The notes: generated by a model not told the origin, from the sequence alone. DNA of 37,845 bases from an uncultured Eubacterium sp. (GCA_910583555.1 CAJTXO010000028.1:1-37845), one strand, 5' to 3'. Positions 7,842-15,768 are shown, numbered from the stretch's first letter. Numbers and translations are program-made.

Positions 7842-8084
7842 TCACACAATACCTGCCTGTTTGAACAAGCGGGCAACTACATCGGTCGGCTTTGCACCGT
7901 TTGCGATCCATTTTTTCGCTGCTTCCTCATCTACCTTTACGGCTGCGGGCTCCTGGTTCGGATCGTATGTTCCGATCTCATCGATGTTCCTGCCATCTCT
8001 CGGAGATCTCTCGTCCGCTACTACAATTCTATAAAATGGCGCTTTTTTCTTGCCCAATCTCTTTAAACGGATTTTAACTGCCAC
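7842..8084 (-). CDS. rpsP: 30S ribosomal protein S16
   Basis: An 80-residue ribosomal protein beginning AVKIRLKRLGKKKAPFYRIV, the S16 signature, with RSPRDGRNIDEIGTYDP following. I chose the GTG at 8084 because it gives the conserved MAVKIRL start with GGAGG eight bases upstream. A GTG three codons earlier sits inside the ribosome site and cannot be used. It heads rpsP-khpA-rimM-trmD. Confidence 0.97.
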   Translation of the reverse strand: MAVKIRLKRLGKKKAPFYRIVVADERSPRDGRNIDEIGTYDPNQEPAAVKVDEEAAKKWIANGAKPTDVVARLFKQAGIV

Positions 8085-8202
8085 GTCTTTCACCTCCTTC
8101 TTTCCGCGAATATACTTTCGCTCACATCATCTATTCAAAAAGTATTTCTACTTATTTGAACCACTTATGAAACCCAAATCGCTTTTTTCATCGACTCGTT
8201 CT

Positions 8203-9549
8203 TTAAAAACCGCCGAACGGGAATTTCATCCTGCCGCGCTTCATTTTTTTGCCCGACATCATGCCGGACATCTGTTTCATCATCTTCCGGCTCTGCTCAA
8301 ACTGCTTTACCAGACGGTTTACCTCACTGATATCGACACCGGCGCCGGCGGCGATCCGCCGCTTGCGGGATGGATTGATAATGGAAGGCTTCGTCCTCTC
8401 CTCCTTCGTCATCGAATATATGATTGCCTCCGTCCCTTTCAGGGCGTCGTCGTCAATTTCCAAATCCGCCGGGAGCCCCATACCGGGCAGCATGCTCAGT
8501 ATGCTTGACAGTCCTCCCATTTTTTTCATCTGCTGCATCTGGTCGAGAAAATCATTAAAATCAAATTCATTATTTTTAAATTTCTTCGTCAGCTCCGCCG
8601 CTTTTTCTTCGTCGATCTGCGCTTCCGCCTTTTCAATCAGCGTCATGACATCTCCCATACCGAGTATCCGCGACGCCATGCGGTCGGGGTAGAACTGTTC
8701 GAGATCGGACAATTTTTCTCCCATACCGACATAATAGATTGGTTTTCCGGTTACCGCGCGAATCGAGAGCGCGGCTCCGCCCCTCGTATCACTGTCGAGT
8801 TTCGTCAATATAATGCCGTCCACCGTTAGTTCCTCGTTAAACGAAGAAGCGACATTGACTGCGTCCTGGCCGGTCATGGAATCCACGGTAAGTACGGTCT
8901 GGTGGACGTGGACCTCTGCTTTGATCCGCTTCAGCTCCTCCATGAGCGCCTCGTCAATGTGGAGACGTCCTGCCGTATCGAGAAATACCAGATTGTTGTG
9001 ATTTGCCTTCGCGTGTTCAACTCCGGCTTTGGCAATATCGACCGGATCGTGGCCCGTTCCCATGGAAAATACCGGAACACCGACTTTCTCCCCGTTCGTC
9101 TGCAGCTGCTCGATCGCCGCCGGCCGGTACACGTCGCACGCCACTAAAAGAGGCCGTTTTCCCTTTTCCTTAAATTTGGCCGCCAGCTTCGCCGCCGTCG
9201 TCGTCTTTCCGGCTCCCTGCAGGCCGCACATCATGATGACAGTGATCTCATCGCCCGGAAGCATGGAGATTTCCGTCGTCGTCTCTCCCATCATGCGGAC
9301 AAGTTCTTCATTCACATATTTGATGACGGTCTGGCCCGGCGTCAGGCTGTTCAACACTTCTTCCCCGGTTGACTTCTCCTGAACGGATTTGACAAAGTTT
9401 TTCACGACTTTAAAGTTTACGTCCGCCTCCAAAAGGGCCATTTTCACTTCTTTTAGCGCTGTTTTCACATCCGCTTCCGTGAGCTTTCCTTTGCTCCGAA
9501 GGTTCTTAAATACGTTCTGCAGTTTTTCGCTCAGACTGTCAAATGCCAC
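8203..9549 (-). CDS. ffh: Signal recognition particle protein Ffh
   Basis: A 448-residue SRP54 GTPase that delivers nascent membrane proteins with SRP RNA and FtsY. The N domain covers about 1-90. The G domain has GLQGAGKTTT (109-118), DTAGRL (191-196) and TKLDSDTRGGA (249-259). The methionine-rich M domain runs from about 300 and ends in MMKQMSGMMSGKKMKRG. Length and order are typical. The start is GTG at 9549 with GGAGG upstream. It follows ylxM, its usual partner, separated by a 16-base repeat tract. Confidence 0.97.
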   Translation of the reverse strand: MAFDSLSEKLQNVFKNLRSKGKLTEADVKTALKEVKMALLEADVNFKVVKNFVKSVQEKSTGEEVLNSLTPGQTVIKYVNEELVRMMGETTTEISMLPGDEITVIMMCGLQGAGKTTTAAKLAAKFKEKGKRPLLVACDVYRPAAIEQLQTNGEKVGVPVFSMGTGHDPVDIAKAGVEHAKANHNNLVFLDTAGRLHIDEALMEELKRIKAEVHVHQTVLTVDSMTGQDAVNVASSFNEELTVDGIILTKLDSDTRGGAALSIRAVTGKPIYYVGMGEKLSDLEQFYPDRMASRILGMGDVMTLIEKAEAQIDEEKAAELTKKFKNNEFDFNDFLDQMQQMKKMGGLSSILSMLPGMGLPADLEIDDDALKGTEAIIYSMTKEERTKPSIINPSRKRRIAAGAGVDISEVNRLVKQFEQSRKMMKQMSGMMSGKKMKRGRMKFPFGGF

Positions 9550-9584
9550 GCTTCCACCTCCCTGGCCGTCTTTTTAAACTAAAG

Positions 9585-9648
9585 CATTTCATGCTTACAG
9601 CATTTTATGCTTACAGTATTTCATTTTTACAGTATGTCATATATTTCA
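9585..9648. repeat. 16-bp tandem repeat between ylxM and ffh
   Basis: Three consecutive 16-base units (9585-9600, 9601-9616, 9617-9632), close to CATTTCATGCTTACAG on the plus strand, and a degenerate fourth unit to 9648. The last units overlap the end of ylxM, including its stop codon; the others fill the space before the ffh ribosome site. Confidence 0.75.
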
Positions 9649-9998
9649 TGAGTCAGTTCCAAAATCTTTTTTTTCGTCTCTTCGTTTCCCGTTTCTATCG
9701 TTTCCACCAGCTGTTCCACCTGGCCCAGACGCTCTTTGGCCGACTGGAACCGCTCGAACAGCCGGAGTTTGTCCTCGTATTCCTTCAGGCGTCCGCTGCA
9801 CCGTTTCACCGTGTCGTAGACACCCTGCCTCGTAATCCCGTACTCACTGGCGATCTCACCCAGGGAAAGATCGTTCAGCACATATGCTTCAAAAATCTCC
9901 TGATGCCGTTCTTTGAGCAGCGGGCCATAAAAATCATATAGATAGGATAATGTTACAATTTCTTTTATATCCGTCAGGGAACTCTCTTTTTGTGCCAT
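9627..9998 (-). CDS. ylxM: SRP-associated helix-turn-helix protein YlxM
   Basis: A 123-residue UPF0122 protein. The helix-turn-helix near 39-62 (LSLGEIASEYGITRQGVYDTVKR) resembles sigma-70 region 4, followed by a charged coiled-coil-like C-terminal helix. In streptococci YlxM binds SRP and modulates it, and the gene nearly always precedes ffh, as here. Translation from ATG at 9998 is favoured by AGGTGAT upstream; the frame is open a little further to 10019. A sigma-A promoter (TTGACA/TATCAT) lies upstream, with inverted repeats in the promoter and leader. Confidence 0.93.
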   Translation of the reverse strand: MAQKESSLTDIKEIVTLSYLYDFYGPLLKERHQEIFEAYVLNDLSLGEIASEYGITRQGVYDTVKRCSGRLKEYEDKLRLFERFQSAKERLGQVEQLVETIETGNEETKKKILELTHEIYDIL

Positions 9999-10008
9999 AT
10001 CATCACCT

Positions 10009-10051
10009 GTGTAAAGCAATTTCCTTTACACATGATAACGTATCTGTTATC
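10009..10051 (-). promoter_or_regulatory. Two inverted repeats in the ylxM promoter and leader
   Basis: GATAAC-N6-GTTATC (10034-10051) lies over the -10/spacer region. GTGTAAA-N9-TTTACAC (10009-10031) lies in the leader next to the ribosome site. Both arms are perfect. They could be operator sites or an RNA hairpin; no regulator is identified. Confidence 0.5.
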
Positions 10052-10060
10052 GTTTGTCAA
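10032..10060 (-). promoter_or_regulatory. Sigma-A promoter of ylxM-ffh
   Basis: On the minus strand, TTGACA (10055-10060), 17 bases, TATCAT (10032-10037). It is back-to-back with the hicA promoter. Confidence 0.8.
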
Positions 10061-10103
10061 GAGATTTTTTCGAAGAAATGTTTTTTCTGACTTATTTAAT
10101 ATT

Positions 10104-10160
10104 ATACACATAAAATAAGTATCAAGACTCCATTGACAAATACGTATAAAATGTGTATCA
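10104..10160 (+). promoter_or_regulatory. Paired direct-repeat operators before hicA
   Basis: Two 21-base copies (10104-10124 and 10140-10160) differ at four positions and each contains ATAC-N11-GTAT. They are 36 bases apart. The second copy covers the spacer and -10 of the hicA promoter, a good place for autorepression by HicB. Confidence 0.65.
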
Positions 10161-10161
10161 T
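10133..10161 (+). promoter_or_regulatory. Sigma-A promoter of hicA-hicB
   Basis: TTGACA (10133-10138), exactly 17 bases, TATCAT (10156-10161), then GGAGGAAAC before the hicA TTG. Confidence 0.85.
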
Positions 10162-10184
10162 TAATTTATAAGGAGGAAACACTA

Positions 10185-10361
10185 TTGAAACAAAGGGATT
10201 TGATCAAAAAACTGGAAGCTGGTGGATTTGTTTTTGACCATCATGGAAGTAACCATGATATTTATCGGCGTGGAAAAGATGAATTTGAATCAGTGGAAAG
10301 ACATAAAGAAGTACCTGAGAGATTAGCACAGGCTATTTTGAAAAGACGGGGATTAAAATAA
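10185..10361 (+). CDS. hicA: HicA-family mRNA interferase toxin
   Basis: A 58-residue protein with the small double-stranded-RNA-binding-like fold of HicA toxins, which block translation by cutting mRNA. It starts KQRDLIKKLEAGGFVF and has the conserved HHGSNHDIY motif, whose second-position histidine (H24) matches the catalytic residue. The RHKEVPERLAQAILKRRGL end is also typical. The start is TTG at 10185 with AGGAGG eight bases upstream. hicB follows by 50 bases. The pair is AT-rich and on the opposite strand to the genes on both sides, suggesting acquisition. Confidence 0.9.
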   Translation: MKQRDLIKKLEAGGFVFDHHGSNHDIYRRGKDEFESVERHKEVPERLAQAILKRRGLK

Positions 10362-10411
10362 CCATCTGTCTCATTCATCATTCATATAATAAATAATTGG
10401 AGGAACATAAT

Positions 10412-10825
10412 ATGCAAACAGTATATCCGGTTTTGTTTACCAAAACAAAAGAATGTATTTTAGTTGAAGCTCCTGACTTAGGAATTTTAACGGAAGGAAA
10501 AGATATGAAAAACGCGATAGAGATGGCAAGGGATGCTATGGAATTGATGTGTGTCACGTTAGAAGATCACAAAAAAGAAATCCCTGAGCCATCTAATACA
10601 TTAGATATTACAAAGGGAACTTTCTCAGGAGATGGTGAAACCATTTTGTCTTATGTTGATATTGATTCCGGGGAATACAGACGGAAGACTGATACAAAAG
10701 CAGTTAGAAAAAATGTGACAATTCCCAGTTGGCTTAATTATGAAGCTGAACATGCGGGAATTAATATATCTAGAGTTTTACAGGAAGCGTTGATGAATGT
10801 GCTTCATGTAAAACGGAATTTTTAA
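10412..10825 (+). CDS. hicB: HicB-family antitoxin
   Basis: A 137-residue antitoxin. The N-terminal part (about 4-65, YPVLFTKTKECILVEAPDLG and a helix AIEMARDAMELMC) is the degenerate RNase H-like HicB fold that masks HicA. The C-terminal part (VRKNVTIPSWLNYEAEHAGI, SRVLQEALM) is a ribbon-helix-helix-type DNA-binding domain, which would bind the repeats before hicA. The ATG at 10412 has TTGGAGGAA upstream; an upstream in-frame TTG lies inside that site. Confidence 0.9.
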   Translation: MQTVYPVLFTKTKECILVEAPDLGILTEGKDMKNAIEMARDAMELMCVTLEDHKKEIPEPSNTLDITKGTFSGDGETILSYVDIDSGEYRRKTDTKAVRKNVTIPSWLNYEAEHAGINISRVLQEALMNVLHVKRNF

Positions 10826-10834
10826 GTTGCATTG

Positions 10835-10866
10835 AAAAAAGCCGCCGCACTTTTCCTCTGTGCGGC
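10835..10866 (-). terminator. Intrinsic terminator
   Basis: On the minus strand, GCCGCAC (10860-10866) pairs perfectly with GTGCGGC (10844-10850), then GGC and TTTTTT (10835-10840). It terminates transcripts arriving from the gene at 10965-11219 and stops them running into hicB antisense. Confidence 0.8.
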
Positions 10867-10964
10867 AGCCCCCCTCTTCAGCCAGCACTCCTGGCCCGGT
10901 CATTATCCGATCAAACCAGCCCGCTCGTCCCGGACTGATGAAAGAATGTACCTCGATCAAATCA

Positions 10965-11219
10965 CTAGCACTTGTAATCTGTTGACGAACACATGGAGAA
11001 AAAGATTTCCCTCGCATGTCTGTCGTACTGGTTCATGCCTCCCATCCGCTCCAGCACCTCTTCCGTCGTCGCATTCACACGGCGGTGCTGTCCGCTTCCC
11101 CTTTTTGCCTTCGCCATCTCAAGCGCCTGATAGAAATTTCTTCCGTCATCCTTTAACTCGTTTCTATCATTTCTGATTTTCGATACATTTCGCACCGGAC
11201 TAACAACCTTGAGTCCCAT
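10965..11219 (-). CDS. Hypothetical 84-residue protein
   Basis: I do not recognise this protein. It is basic at the start (VRNVSKIRNDRNELKDD), then a helix-rich middle (FYQALEMAKAKRGSG) and TTEEVLERMGGMNQYDRHAREIFF. It has no signal peptide or membrane span. The ATG at 11219 is poorly placed: the strong AAGGAGGAG site is about 30 bases upstream. The frame stays open back to that site, with an ATT just after it, so either a rare start is used or the 5' end is damaged. A terminator follows about 100 bases after the stop. Confidence 0.5.
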   Translation of the reverse strand: MGLKVVSPVRNVSKIRNDRNELKDDGRNFYQALEMAKAKRGSGQHRRVNATTEEVLERMGGMNQYDRHAREIFFSMCSSTDYKC

Positions 11220-11333
11220 TACGTTTTGTATTGTTTTTGCTTTAATCTCCTCCTTGAGCTTATTTCTGCAAATACCGTTTCGAAAATCTTGTTCTTATAA
11301 TATGTATCGGCAAAATGTTCCAAAAGTTAAGTT

Positions 11334-12539
11334 CTATTCGTTCATCCGGGATAAAAGTTTTTCCAGCGTGGCGTGGCTGTTCATCGCATCACACAATGTT
11401 TTATACTCCGTCGCCTTCTCCTCCCGCTTATTTAGTTGCTTTGTTTTTGCTTCCGTTCCTTCCCGTTTCACGGCGCGGATCAGTAGATTTTTCGGTGTGT
11501 GCTCCATATCAATAAATTCGAGGATCTGTACGTCATATCCATGCTGTTCCAAAAGGCTGCCCCGCAGCGCGTCCGTCAAAAGCGCGGCAAAACGTTCCTT
11601 CAAAATGCCGTATTCAAATAATGGTTTCAGCAGTTCATTCCTGATCTGCCGGTTCAATTCATGCTGGCAGCACGGGACGGAAAGAATGACTTTCGCTCCC
11701 CAGCCGACCGCTTTCGCCAGCGCAAAATCCGTCGCCGTGTCGCACGCGTGCAGCGTGATGACGAGATCCGCCTGTTCCGCTCCTTCGTACGAGCGGATAT
11801 CCCCCTGCGAAAAATGCAGTCCTTCATACCCGTATTTTTCCGCCAGCAAACGACAGTGGGCGATCACGTCCTTTTTCAGATCCAACCCCGTCATCTGCAC
11901 CTCGAATCCATTCATGATCTTGAGATAGTAATACACGGCAAATGTCAGATAAGATTTCCCGCAGCCAAAGTCAATGATCCGCAGCGGGCGCCCGCCTTTT
12001 TGCCGCTCCCGCAGTTCCGGCAGGACGTCGCGGACAAACTCGAGGAAGCGGTTGATCTGCCCCAGCTTCTTCCGCTTTTTGTCGATGATCTTCCCGTCCC
12101 GCGTCTGGACTCCCAGATCCACGAGAAATGGCACGGTTTCGCTGCCATCCAGAATGTACTGTTTCTTCCGGTTGTGGGAGAGGTCGATTTTCTTCCATTC
12201 CCGGGAGCGGTTCTCACGGATGGAGGCAACGCCCTTTTTGCTCACGAGGACGGAAAAGGACGAGGTCTCACACTGCAGATCGAGTTGTTTATAATCGGTT
12301 TCCAAAAGATGGCAGATCCGCTCTGCCGCCCTTTCCGTATCCATATTTTCATGAAAGACCTGATCGTTCCGGTACTCTTCCTGCTGGAACAGCAGCCGGC
12401 CCTTTTCCATGAACGGACGAAACACCAGCTTGGACGAAACTAAATTCTGCGAAACCTGCTTTCTCCTCCGGTTGCTCACGGTCGCCCGCAGCGTCTGTTC
12501 ATTTAGGTTCTGTTCTAACAGCTTCCTTACCTTTTCCAT
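11334..12539 (-). CDS. Class I SAM-dependent methyltransferase (METTL25/RRNAD1-like)
   Basis: A 401-residue protein with a Rossmann methyltransferase domain in its C-terminal half. Motif I is RIIDFGCGKSYLTFAVYYYL (about 187-206), followed by GLDLKKDVI and LVITLHACDTATDFALA, with the PCCQHELN motif. This combination is that of the Methyltransf_32 group that includes eukaryotic METTL25 and RRNAD1. The substrate is unknown; an RNA or small molecule is possible. The first about 185 residues are a family-specific domain. I chose ATG at 12539 because of GGAGAAGG upstream; the frame is open to a TTG at 12581. Confidence 0.85.
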   Translation of the reverse strand: MEKVRKLLEQNLNEQTLRATVSNRRRKQVSQNLVSSKLVFRPFMEKGRLLFQQEEYRNDQVFHENMDTERAAERICHLLETDYKQLDLQCETSSFSVLVSKKGVASIRENRSREWKKIDLSHNRKKQYILDGSETVPFLVDLGVQTRDGKIIDKKRKKLGQINRFLEFVRDVLPELRERQKGGRPLRIIDFGCGKSYLTFAVYYYLKIMNGFEVQMTGLDLKKDVIAHCRLLAEKYGYEGLHFSQGDIRSYEGAEQADLVITLHACDTATDFALAKAVGWGAKVILSVPCCQHELNRQIRNELLKPLFEYGILKERFAALLTDALRGSLLEQHGYDVQILEFIDMEHTPKNLLIRAVKREGTEAKTKQLNKREEKATEYKTLCDAMNSHATLEKLLSRMNE

Positions 12540-12620
12540 GTCATAACCTTCTCCATTGTCTGATGAAATCATGTGGGGCAAAAAATCCCTGTCCCCGGCG
12601 AATGCTTACCTGTTAATCTG

Positions 12621-13349
12621 TCATTTTGCTATTTTCTGCGCTTCCTTCTTCTGGTTGAACAGCTGTGCCGTGTATGCATGGATCTCACCGTATTTACTTG
12701 TGATGTAGTAATATTCCGGTATTGCGTTCGTGATAGAATACTGCTCCTCTCCATCTGCCGCGAAGAATTTTACACCATAATTCCAGCCTACCTTATGTCC
12801 CTTTTGCGCCCGTTTATAATCAAACGTGTAATCAGCCGCACCGACCATCGCGCAGAAATTCCGCACCGCATCCGGATCCTTGATCGTGACAGAACTGCCG
12901 TCGCCTCCGTCGCGGATTTCGAGATAAGTCACTTTGGACAGGTCCGCTTTCGGCTTATTGCTTACCACTTTCAATGTCAGCTTGTATTTTTCTTTTTTCG
13001 CCTTTCCCGTCAGCTTATATGTTCCCGGTTTTTTCGCAGTGAAACTGGTGCCCTTTACTTTCAGGTTCTTATCGCTCGAGGTCCACTTGACCTTTTTATT
13101 TTTGATCAGTTTGGACAACGAGTAATACACGCTGCCCTGATCGGTCCAATAGCCACCTTTCAAATCCTTAGCGATCTGGGAAATCTTATACTTCACGCCG
13201 TCGGCCAGGATCACCCCGCTGCATTTGTACGTCGTTACTTTTTTTGCCTTGCTTTTCTTCGCGCTCGTGACTGTCCCGTTCAGCAGGGAAAAGGTGATCC
13301 CCAGTACGAGAATGAGAGCGACTGCTTTTTTCTGGTTTCTTTTTCCCAT
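12621..13349 (-). CDS. Secreted Ig-like protein
   Basis: A 242-residue exported protein. Residues 1-30 are a signal peptide (basic NQKK, then a hydrophobic run, with cleavage after TSA likely). Residues about 40-130 are lysine-rich and resemble a bacterial Ig-like fold (KVKWTSSDKNLKVKG, FTAKKPGTYKLTGKAKK). The last about 105 residues form a separate domain, TYLEIRDGGDGSSVTI...YGEIHAYTAQLF, of unknown function. The second ATG (13349) is better spaced from AAAGGA than the one at 13358. It leads the surface-protein region, 50 bases after the EF-hand paralogue in transcription order. Confidence 0.75.
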   Translation of the reverse strand: MGKRNQKKAVALILVLGITFSLLNGTVTSAKKSKAKKVTTYKCSGVILADGVKYKISQIAKDLKGGYWTDQGSVYYSLSKLIKNKKVKWTSSDKNLKVKGTSFTAKKPGTYKLTGKAKKEKYKLTLKVVSNKPKADLSKVTYLEIRDGGDGSSVTIKDPDAVRNFCAMVGAADYTFDYKRAQKGHKVGWNYGVKFFAADGEEQYSITNAIPEYYYITSKYGEIHAYTAQLFNQKKEAQKIAK

Positions 13350-13399
13350 GATTATCATCCTTTCCCTGGATCATGATCTTTTTTGAACCATGACCCCGT

Positions 13400-14515
13400 T
13401 TAACTTCGGTCTTCAGATTCAGATACTCGTCGTTCTTTCCAGTTTTTCTTTCCTGTGATCTTCATATACTTTCCCGCGCGCGGAACTTTGTATTTCTTTC
13501 CCACATCCCCGCTCACGGTTACGCACATGTTCCGCCGGCCGGCTTCTTTGTACCATTTCCGCAACATTTTTACTTTGACGCCCTCCCCTATATGCAGGCT
13601 TTTCAGTTTTCTGCACTGTGTAATATCAAGTTCGTCTCCCTTTACAAAATACTGTATGCGTTTGATCTTGTTCCGGGAGGGAAGGATCAGCCTGCAGTTT
13701 TTTCGTATACCGCCAAAATAATTAATCCCACACGTCTTGCTTCCTTCGGGATAGAAAAAATGCGTATCGTAGTCCAAACAACCCAAACCGGATGTGATTC
13801 CAACCTCTACCAGTTCCTTATTTTTCCGCAGATCCAGCTTATCCAAAGAGACATCATGCAGCGCGATCGTCCGCAGCTTTTTCAGGGACGACAGATCCAT
13901 CCGCTGCACCCTGACCTCCGCACCGTACACTCCTGCCAGTTCAAGACTGCGCAGATTGACCGCTCCGGGTAACTGGAACACCTGAAAACTCATGTCGTAC
14001 AGGGACAGGCGCCTGAGTTGCTGCAGTGGAAACATCGCCTGGATGGCAGCTGTATCGCGCTGTTCACCGCACTCGTACAGACCTACATACATCAACTTTT
14101 TATTTCCCTTCGCAGAACCTGTCACATTTGCGTACCCTTTGATAAATACATTCGCCAGCTGCTCGAAATAGCCGATTCCCTCAATGGAAAACGGAGCGTC
14201 ATAGCTCCTAATTTCTAACTGATCGTGATAGGCGGATGAGTACACACCTTTCCCATCCCCGCCAGACCACATTTCCTTACTTCCGTCCAGTTTTAGATGA
14301 ACCGTTGTGACAATATTCCTCTCCTCCTTTGATAATACACCATCTCCGTCCTTATCGCAACACCGAATTGCTTCGCGGAACCGTTCATCCGGAAAATTTC
14401 CTTCATTGATCGTGACGCTACCGTCCATGTTCACCGATGCCTCCGCCCGATTCCCACACATACCGGCAAACGCCGCCGCTGCAAATAATATGATTAGTCT
14501 GATCCATTTTTTCAT
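13400..14515 (-). CDS. Secreted EF-hand/leucine-rich repeat protein (copy 2)
   Basis: A 371-residue exported protein. A signal peptide ends near AEA (residue 26). Then comes FPDERFREAI and a perfect EF-hand-type calcium loop DKDGDGVLSKEE (54-65), followed by irregular leucine-rich repeats (LRRLSLYDMSF, LRSLELAGV, LRTIALHDVSLDKLDLRKNKEL). The basic C-terminus (VTVSGDVGKKYKV..KYMKITGKKNWKERR) may hold it to wall polymers. It is a paralogue of the gene immediately upstream, the same in order and length, so they arose by tandem duplication. The ATG at 14515 has AAAGGCGG upstream and starts a good signal peptide. Confidence 0.8.
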   Translation of the reverse strand: MKKWIRLIILFAAAAFAGMCGNRAEASVNMDGSVTINEGNFPDERFREAIRCCDKDGDGVLSKEERNIVTTVHLKLDGSKEMWSGGDGKGVYSSAYHDQLEIRSYDAPFSIEGIGYFEQLANVFIKGYANVTGSAKGNKKLMYVGLYECGEQRDTAAIQAMFPLQQLRRLSLYDMSFQVFQLPGAVNLRSLELAGVYGAEVRVQRMDLSSLKKLRTIALHDVSLDKLDLRKNKELVEVGITSGLGCLDYDTHFFYPEGSKTCGINYFGGIRKNCRLILPSRNKIKRIQYFVKGDELDITQCRKLKSLHIGEGVKVKMLRKWYKEAGRRNMCVTVSGDVGKKYKVPRAGKYMKITGKKNWKERRVSESEDRS

Positions 14516-14558
14516 ACTTATAATCCGCCTTTCTGCGCAAAACTTTAGTTCCATCCTT

Positions 14559-15692
14559 TTACGCCTGCGGTGAGGCGACATCCGTTCTTCGGTATTTCCA
14601 GTTCTTCTTTCCCGTCACGTATAGATATTTTCCCTGTCGCTTAATCTGGAACTGCTTCCCCTTTTCGCCGCTGACCGTGATAAACCGGAACGTGTTCTTT
14701 TTAATTTTTTTGTACTTCTTTCCCGAAAATTTGACCTTAACACCTTCCCGTACGTGCAGTGAAGTCAGGCTTTTACACTGTGACAGATCGATCTGTCTGT
14801 CGGCCGTAACATAGGTAAGATCTTTTATTCTATTTGTCTCGGGCAGTAACAGCCTGCATGAAACGCCGCCGTGATCATAATACGGACTGCCTGCTTTCTT
14901 CTCTTTTTCTTCACGGCCCCGCTGGGTATCGTAATCCTGTTTTAAAATACCGGATGTGACAGAAATTTTCCACAGCTTTTTATTTTTTCTCAGATCCAGG
15001 CTCCCCGTCTCCGTCTCGTGCAATTTGATCACCTTTAATTCCTTTTGACGGGACAGGTCTGTTTTGCCGATCTCTGCCCCGGTCATCGTCAGTTTAAGCA
15101 GGTTTACTGCCTCTGGCAGCGCAAATTTGCGAAAATGGATGCCCTCGATGGAGAGAGACCGGAGCTGCTTTAGGGGGAGCATCCCCTTCATTTGTGAAAT
15201 ATCTCCGTATTCACCAGTTTCATCGGTGTTTCCTGCCAGTACGACATTAACCAGTTTTTTATTTGCTTTGACCGAACCAGACACCTTTTCGAACCCACGA
15301 ATGGAAAGATCCGTCAGGTTTTCAAAACAGCCGATGCCCTCCAGCGAAAGCTGCGGAGACGAAACCCAGATTTCAAGTTTCTTCCTTTTCGGCTCCGATT
15401 TTTTGATATCGTAACATAATGTCACTCCTCCCGACAGAACCCCCTCGCTGTCCATTTTGCCATCTGCTACGGTGACTGCGATCTCACCGATCTTCTTTCG
15501 CTCCTCATCCGATAGGCTGCCATCCCTGTTCTCATCACAATGGGTAACGGCCTCACGGAACCATGGATCCGGAAAATTGTTCGCATCGATCGTCACGCTT
15601 CCGTCCTGGTTCACGGCTGCCTTCGCGTCATAACCGGCAAAAAAGAAAAAGCCTGACGAAAAAAATAATAGGATCCATAACCATTTTCTCAT
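14559..15692 (-). CDS. Secreted EF-hand/leucine-rich repeat protein (copy 1)
   Basis: A 377-residue exported protein with signal peptide (RKWLWILLFFSSGFFFFAG, cleavage near AKA). It has FPDPWFREAV, an EF-hand-like loop DENRDGSLSDEE (53-64), then leucine-rich repeats such as LVNVVLAGN, LRSLSIEGIHF and LKLTMTGAEI. The C-terminal basic domain (KKNTFRFITVSGEKGKQF) matches the next gene. The calcium loop has N at one D position but remains plausible. ATG at 15692 has GGAGG nine bases upstream. A TTGACA/TATTAT promoter and palindrome lie upstream, so this gene and its 43-base-spaced copy are probably one transcript. Confidence 0.8.
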   Translation of the reverse strand: MRKWLWILLFFSSGFFFFAGYDAKAAVNQDGSVTIDANNFPDPWFREAVTHCDENRDGSLSDEERKKIGEIAVTVADGKMDSEGVLSGGVTLCYDIKKSEPKRKKLEIWVSSPQLSLEGIGCFENLTDLSIRGFEKVSGSVKANKKLVNVVLAGNTDETGEYGDISQMKGMLPLKQLRSLSIEGIHFRKFALPEAVNLLKLTMTGAEIGKTDLSRQKELKVIKLHETETGSLDLRKNKKLWKISVTSGILKQDYDTQRGREEKEKKAGSPYYDHGGVSCRLLLPETNRIKDLTYVTADRQIDLSQCKSLTSLHVREGVKVKFSGKKYKKIKKNTFRFITVSGEKGKQFQIKRQGKYLYVTGKKNWKYRRTDVASPQA

Positions 15693-15749
15693 TTCCAGTC
15701 CTCCTGTCTCTGAACAATGGCGTACACCATAAGGCGTGTGTCGCTAGTA

Positions 15750-15765
15750 GACTACTTCTATAGTC
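15750..15765. promoter_or_regulatory. Palindrome next to the LRR-gene promoter
   Basis: GACTA-N6-TAGTC, with perfect 5-base arms, lies just downstream of the -10 box, about where transcription starts. It overlaps a second small palindrome, AGTAG-A-CTACT (15746-15756). This is the position of a repressor site, but no regulator gene is adjacent. Confidence 0.45.
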
Positions 15766-15768
15766 AAC

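Noticed and set aside
12573..13376. 267-codon plus-strand frame opposite the secreted Ig-like protein
   Set aside because: The minus-strand gene has a signal peptide, a ribosome site and domain-like structure; the plus-strand frame has none.
13359..13399. Terminator after the second EF-hand/LRR gene
   Set aside because: Only short self-complementary ATCATGAT is seen, without a GC stem and T-run.
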